In this document: positions 5,346 to 7,652 of the stretch, in pieces | Numbering within the stretch: position 1 is the stretch's first letter | Layout: every line of letters begins with the position of its first letter | From: JAUWQU01 sp964605095 | GTDB lineage: Bacteria > Planctomycetota > Phycisphaerae > SM23-33 | Length of the DNA stretch: 7,652 bases | Direction: 5' to 3' | Assembly (NCBI GenBank): GCA_964605095.1 | Contig: CAZSBS010000238.1 | Coordinates: 1-7,652, forward strand | The notes under the pieces: model-generated | The model's input: only the letters and a program-made list of their open reading frames with translations | The model's database searches: none | What the model was told of the DNA's origin: nothing | Position numbers and translations under genes: made by a program

Positions 5346-6131
5346 CTACTCCCTGTCTACTGCCTCGAGGTACCTCAGGCACTTTTCCACATCGGCCATG
5401 GCGCGGTCGGCTTGGCGCTCGTGCTCGACTATGTACCATTGCGTTCCGCCGATTCGCCCAGCCAGGTCGAGCAGCTTTTTCCAGTCCACCTCGCCCTGGC
5501 CGATGACGGCGTCGGTCGCCCCGCCGAACTCCTTGAGGTGAATCGTCCGCGCCCGCCCGGGGAAACGCTCGAGCATGGCCAATGGGTCCCCGCCGCCCTC
5601 GATCGCGTTGCCGACGTCTACCTGCATCACAACGTCGGCGTTGGTCCGCGAGAAGAAGACCTCCCAGGGAATCTCGCCGTCGACGGGCTTGAACTCCACA
5701 TAGTGGTTGTGGTAGCCGGTGAACATTCCGTGCGGGCGAAGCCGCTCGGCGATCTCGTTGAAAACCCCGGCTGTACGCTTCCAGGAGTCTATCGAGTCGC
5801 GGTAGTGAGCAGGCAGGACCGGCACAATCAGGAATCGGTTGCCCAGCGCCCGGTGGAACTCGACGGACTTGTCCAGCTCGTCGCCCAGCAGCAAGTCGAT
5901 GTCCACGTGCGCCCCGCAGCAGGCCAGGCCGTTGTCGTCGAGGATTCGCCGCAGGTCGGCGGCGCCCCAGCCGTAATAGCCGGCGAACTCGAGGCCCTGG
6001 TAGCCCATGCGTGCCAGCTCGCCAGCCACGGCGGGGAAGTTTTGACCGGTGTCGGCAGCGCAGGTGTGGCGGATCGAGTAGAGTTGCAGGCCGAACGGCC
6101 CAGCCCCGGCGTTTCCCGCGTTATTTGTCAT
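5346..6131 (-). CDS. Sugar phosphate isomerase/epimerase, second cytoplasmic type
   Basis: The product is 261 residues, in the normal range for a compact AP_endonuc_2 TIM barrel. Characteristic segments are FGLQLYSIR (13-21, first strand), MGYQGLEFAGYYGW (42-55), GYHNHYVEF (139-147), MQVDVGNAIEGGGDP (169-183), TIHLKEF (196-202), GQGEVDW (211-217) and WYIVEHE (232-238). Likely metal ligands are E146, D172, H198 and E236 or E238. This pattern is common in proteins annotated as sugar phosphate isomerase/epimerase, some related to inosose dehydratase (IolE). There is no signal peptide, so it should be cytoplasmic. AAGGAG (complement of 6138-6143) lies 6 nt before the ATG and fixes the start. It is only distantly similar to the isomerase homologue at 1956-2858, so the two are not a recent duplication. 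Its 3' end faces the hairpin array. The substrate is not identifiable. Confidence 0.88.
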   Translation of the reverse strand: MTNNAGNAGAGPFGLQLYSIRHTCAADTGQNFPAVAGELARMGYQGLEFAGYYGWGAADLRRILDDNGLACCGAHVDIDLLLGDELDKSVEFHRALGNRFLIVPVLPAHYRDSIDSWKRTAGVFNEIAERLRPHGMFTGYHNHYVEFKPVDGEIPWEVFFSRTNADVVMQVDVGNAIEGGGDPLAMLERFPGRARTIHLKEFGGATDAVIGQGEVDWKKLLDLAGRIGGTQWYIVEHERQADRAMADVEKCLRYLEAVDRE

Positions 6132-6354
6132 GCGACTCTCCTTGCGGGGCCACTCGCGGCCCGGCGTGGTGTTTCAATGGTATGCGGCTTTGACACCGCC
6201 CATGCGCAAGTGCGATGATAACCGCAACAGCGCAGGCGGCAAGCGCCGGGTTAGCCTGGTTCCGTGGAGTTGGTGCGCCATCCCACCTCGGCCGGCGCGT
6301 TACGCTGCCAGCCCATCGCCTACCCCTCGCAGCCCGGCGGTTCGATTTCGGGGG
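6132..6354. other. Intergenic region without recognised feature
   Basis: This 223-base gap lies between the TPR gene and the isomerase/epimerase gene, both read on the minus strand. Apart from the ribosome site of the latter (6138-6143) I see no gene, no strong hairpin with a T tract and no confident promoter. The region is GC-rich, and the open frames crossing it resemble no family. Confidence 0.4.
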
Positions 6355-7652
6355 TTACGGCATGTTACCGGCAGGGGCGACTGACTCGATGCGCCTGATT
6401 CGTGCCCGAATGACGTCGGCCAGGGCTTTGTCGTTCCGGGCGGATACCAGGCTGAGGGCCTTGCGGAAATGGGCGACTGCCTCGTCCAGTTGTCCGCGGC
6501 CAGCCAGCGCGTCTGCGAGGTTGAATTGGGCCGCCACGAAGTCGGCCCTGACTTCCAGGGCCTTGCGATAATGGGCAATGGCCTCGTCGACCCGTCCGCG
6601 TTTGGCCAGAGCCAGGCCGAGGTTGTAGTGGGCGTCCGCGTAGTCGGGCTTGATTACCAGGGCCTCTTTGTAATGGGCAACGGCCTCGTCGCCCCGTCCT
6701 CGGCCGGCAAACGCCACCCCAAGGTTGAGGTGGGCCTGGGCGTAGTTGGGCTTGATTTTCAGGGCATTCTGAAAATGGGCAATGGCATCGTCGACCTGTC
6801 CGCGCCCGGCCAACGCATTTGCAAGGTTGAAGTGGGCCTCCGCGAAGTCGGGCTTTATTTCCAGGGCCTTGCGATAATGGGCGACGGCATCATCGACCTG
6901 TCCTCGGCCAGCCAGAGCCAGACCGAGGTTGTTGTGTGGGTTCGCGTAGTCGGGCTTTATTTCCAGAGCCTTGCGATAATGGGCGACGGCCTCGTCGCCC
7001 TGTCCAAGGCCGGCGAGATCCAGACCGAGGTTGTTGTGGGCCTCGGCGTGGTCCGGCTTGATTTCGAGGACCTTTTGGTAATGGGCAATGGCCTCGTCGA
7101 CCTGCCCGCGGTTGGCCAGGACGGCAGCGAGGTTGAAGTGGGCCTCCGCGAAGTTCGGCCTGATTCGCAAGGCTTCCTTGTACTGGGCCACCGCCTCGTC
7201 AATGCGCCCCAGGCCCGCAAGGGCGGCACCGAGGTTGAAGTGGGCCTCCACGAGGTTTGGCCTGATTCGCAAGGCCTCTTGGCAGTGAGCGGCTGCCTCG
7301 GTGAACTGGCCGGTCTCGGCAAGGAGTTTCCCCAGATTCAGCAAGGCGCTGCTGTAGTTAGGCGACAATTTGACTGCTTGGCGATAGCTCTTGATGGCCG
7401 CGTCCACTTGGCCCTGCTTCTCCAGCACAACGCCCTGATTGTAGAACCAAACCGAATTCTTCTCCGGCGTTTGTGGGCGCCGCTGGGCAAGGATGCGATC
7501 AAAAACAGTCTTCTGGGCAAGTGATTTGCCGTTGAACCATCCCGCCCGTTCCATTGCCTCCCAGATCTGCCAGGCAATCAGCTCGTGTCCATGCCGCGTG
7601 GGGTGAACGTAGTCCTCAATCAGATTGAACCCCACCAGACCATGCTCACTCT
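6355..7652 (-). CDS. SGNH-hydrolase / TPR-repeat fusion protein, 5' end beyond window
   Basis: The reading frame is open to the right edge, so the true start is outside. The GTG at 7633-7635 is probably an internal valine, because the residues before it (SEHGL) continue naturally. The first visible segment, FNLIEDYVHPTRHGHELIAWQIW, looks like the last block of an SGNH/GDSL hydrolase, whose D-x-x-H motif (D-Y-V-H here) supplies the catalytic Asp and His. A linker of about 30 residues follows. Then come ten consecutive tetratricopeptide repeats of exactly 34 residues (7458 down to 6439), with the usual pattern A-x-x-NLG-x-x-LA-x-x-G-x-x-x-EA-x-x-x-Y-x-x-AL-x-x-x-P. A basic 27-residue tail ends the protein. 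TPR arrays bind partner proteins, so the hydrolase may be recruited to a complex. Whether the hydrolase half is complete and exported cannot be seen here. Confidence 0.87.
   Translation of the reverse strand, partial: SEHGLVGFNLIEDYVHPTRHGHELIAWQIWEAMERAGWFNGKSLAQKTVFDRILAQRRPQTPEKNSVWFYNQGVVLEKQGQVDAAIKSYRQAVKLSPNYSSALLNLGKLLAETGQFTEAAAHCQEALRIRPNLVEAHFNLGAALAGLGRIDEAVAQYKEALRIRPNFAEAHFNLAAVLANRGQVDEAIAHYQKVLEIKPDHAEAHNNLGLDLAGLGQGDEAVAHYRKALEIKPDYANPHNNLGLALAGRGQVDDAVAHYRKALEIKPDFAEAHFNLANALAGRGQVDDAIAHFQNALKIKPNYAQAHLNLGVAFAGRGRGDEAVAHYKEALVIKPDYADAHYNLGLALAKRGRVDEAIAHYRKALEVRADFVAAQFNLADALAGRGQLDEAVAHFRKALSLVSARNDKALADVIRARIRRIESVAPAGNMP
6439..7458 (-). repeat. Ten tandem 102-base TPR units
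   Basis: The 1,020 bases coding for the TPR array contain ten in-register 102-base units with no insertion or deletion. Neighbouring units differ in how alike they are. For example, a 41-base stretch beginning at 6848 recurs at 6950, exactly 102 bases later, with one mismatch that does not change its reading. The units encoding 'EIKPD' at their end (fourth, fifth and sixth from the N terminus) are the most alike, suggesting recent expansion or gene conversion in the middle of the array. Confidence 0.85.

Noticed and set aside
6439..7458. Non-coding tandem satellite or CRISPR repeats
   Set aside because: The 102-base unit is a multiple of three, the frame stays open throughout and each unit encodes a good TPR, so it is a coding repeat.
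6469..7524. A 351-residue open frame on the plus strand
   Set aside because: It runs antisense to the TPR array, and its periodic sequence is just the reverse reading of the 102-base units. The minus strand gives an exact TPR consensus.
7633..7635. GTG as the start of the TPR gene
   Set aside because: The frame continues open to the window edge, no ribosome site precedes it, and it would begin in the middle of the hydrolase domain's last block.

Overview
This is a GC-rich bacterial window of seven protein genes, one of them cut by the right edge. No rRNA, tRNA or CRISPR array is visible. The coding style (several xylose-isomerase-like TIM barrels, a Tat-exported sugar isomerase homologue, an SGNH-hydrolase/TPR fusion) and the repeat-rich intergenic DNA fit a Planctomycetota genome, perhaps of the Phycisphaerae type. 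That assignment is inferred from gene content; no marker gene is present.

Layout, left to right. Four minus-strand genes read right to left: an aldo/keto-reductase-like TIM-barrel protein (2984-3823), a sugar-phosphate isomerase/epimerase (1956-2858), a phosphate acetyl/butyryltransferase-family enzyme (843-1853) and a two-part ACT-domain protein resembling the small subunit of acetolactate synthase (71-565). Gaps of 97 to 277 bases separate them, and each gap holds its own repeat or symmetric sequence. A 191-base divergent region then leads to the only plus-strand gene, a Tat-exported hydroxypyruvate-isomerase-like protein (4015-4959). It converges on a third isomerase/epimerase homologue on the minus strand (5346-6131). 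The right end is filled by the 3' part of a minus-strand gene joining the tail of an SGNH hydrolase to ten exact 34-residue TPR units (6355-7652).

Three separate members of one metal-dependent TIM-barrel superfamily, plus a reductase-like barrel and an acyl-phosphate enzyme, suggest a locus for catabolism of an uncommon sugar or polyol. The substrate cannot be read from the sequence.

The most unusual structure is the convergent intergenic region 4960-5345. It carries nine small hairpins arranged as a mirror image of one another (A-B-C-D-centre-D'-C'-B'-A'), so the region can fold either as many local hairpins or as one long interrupted stem. Other unexplained intergenic features are a perfect 37-base homopyrimidine mirror repeat (1909-1945), a long inverted repeat built of AATCCGAA-like words (624-803) and a 9-base-period repeat with a 12-bp inverted repeat at its ends (2885-2932).
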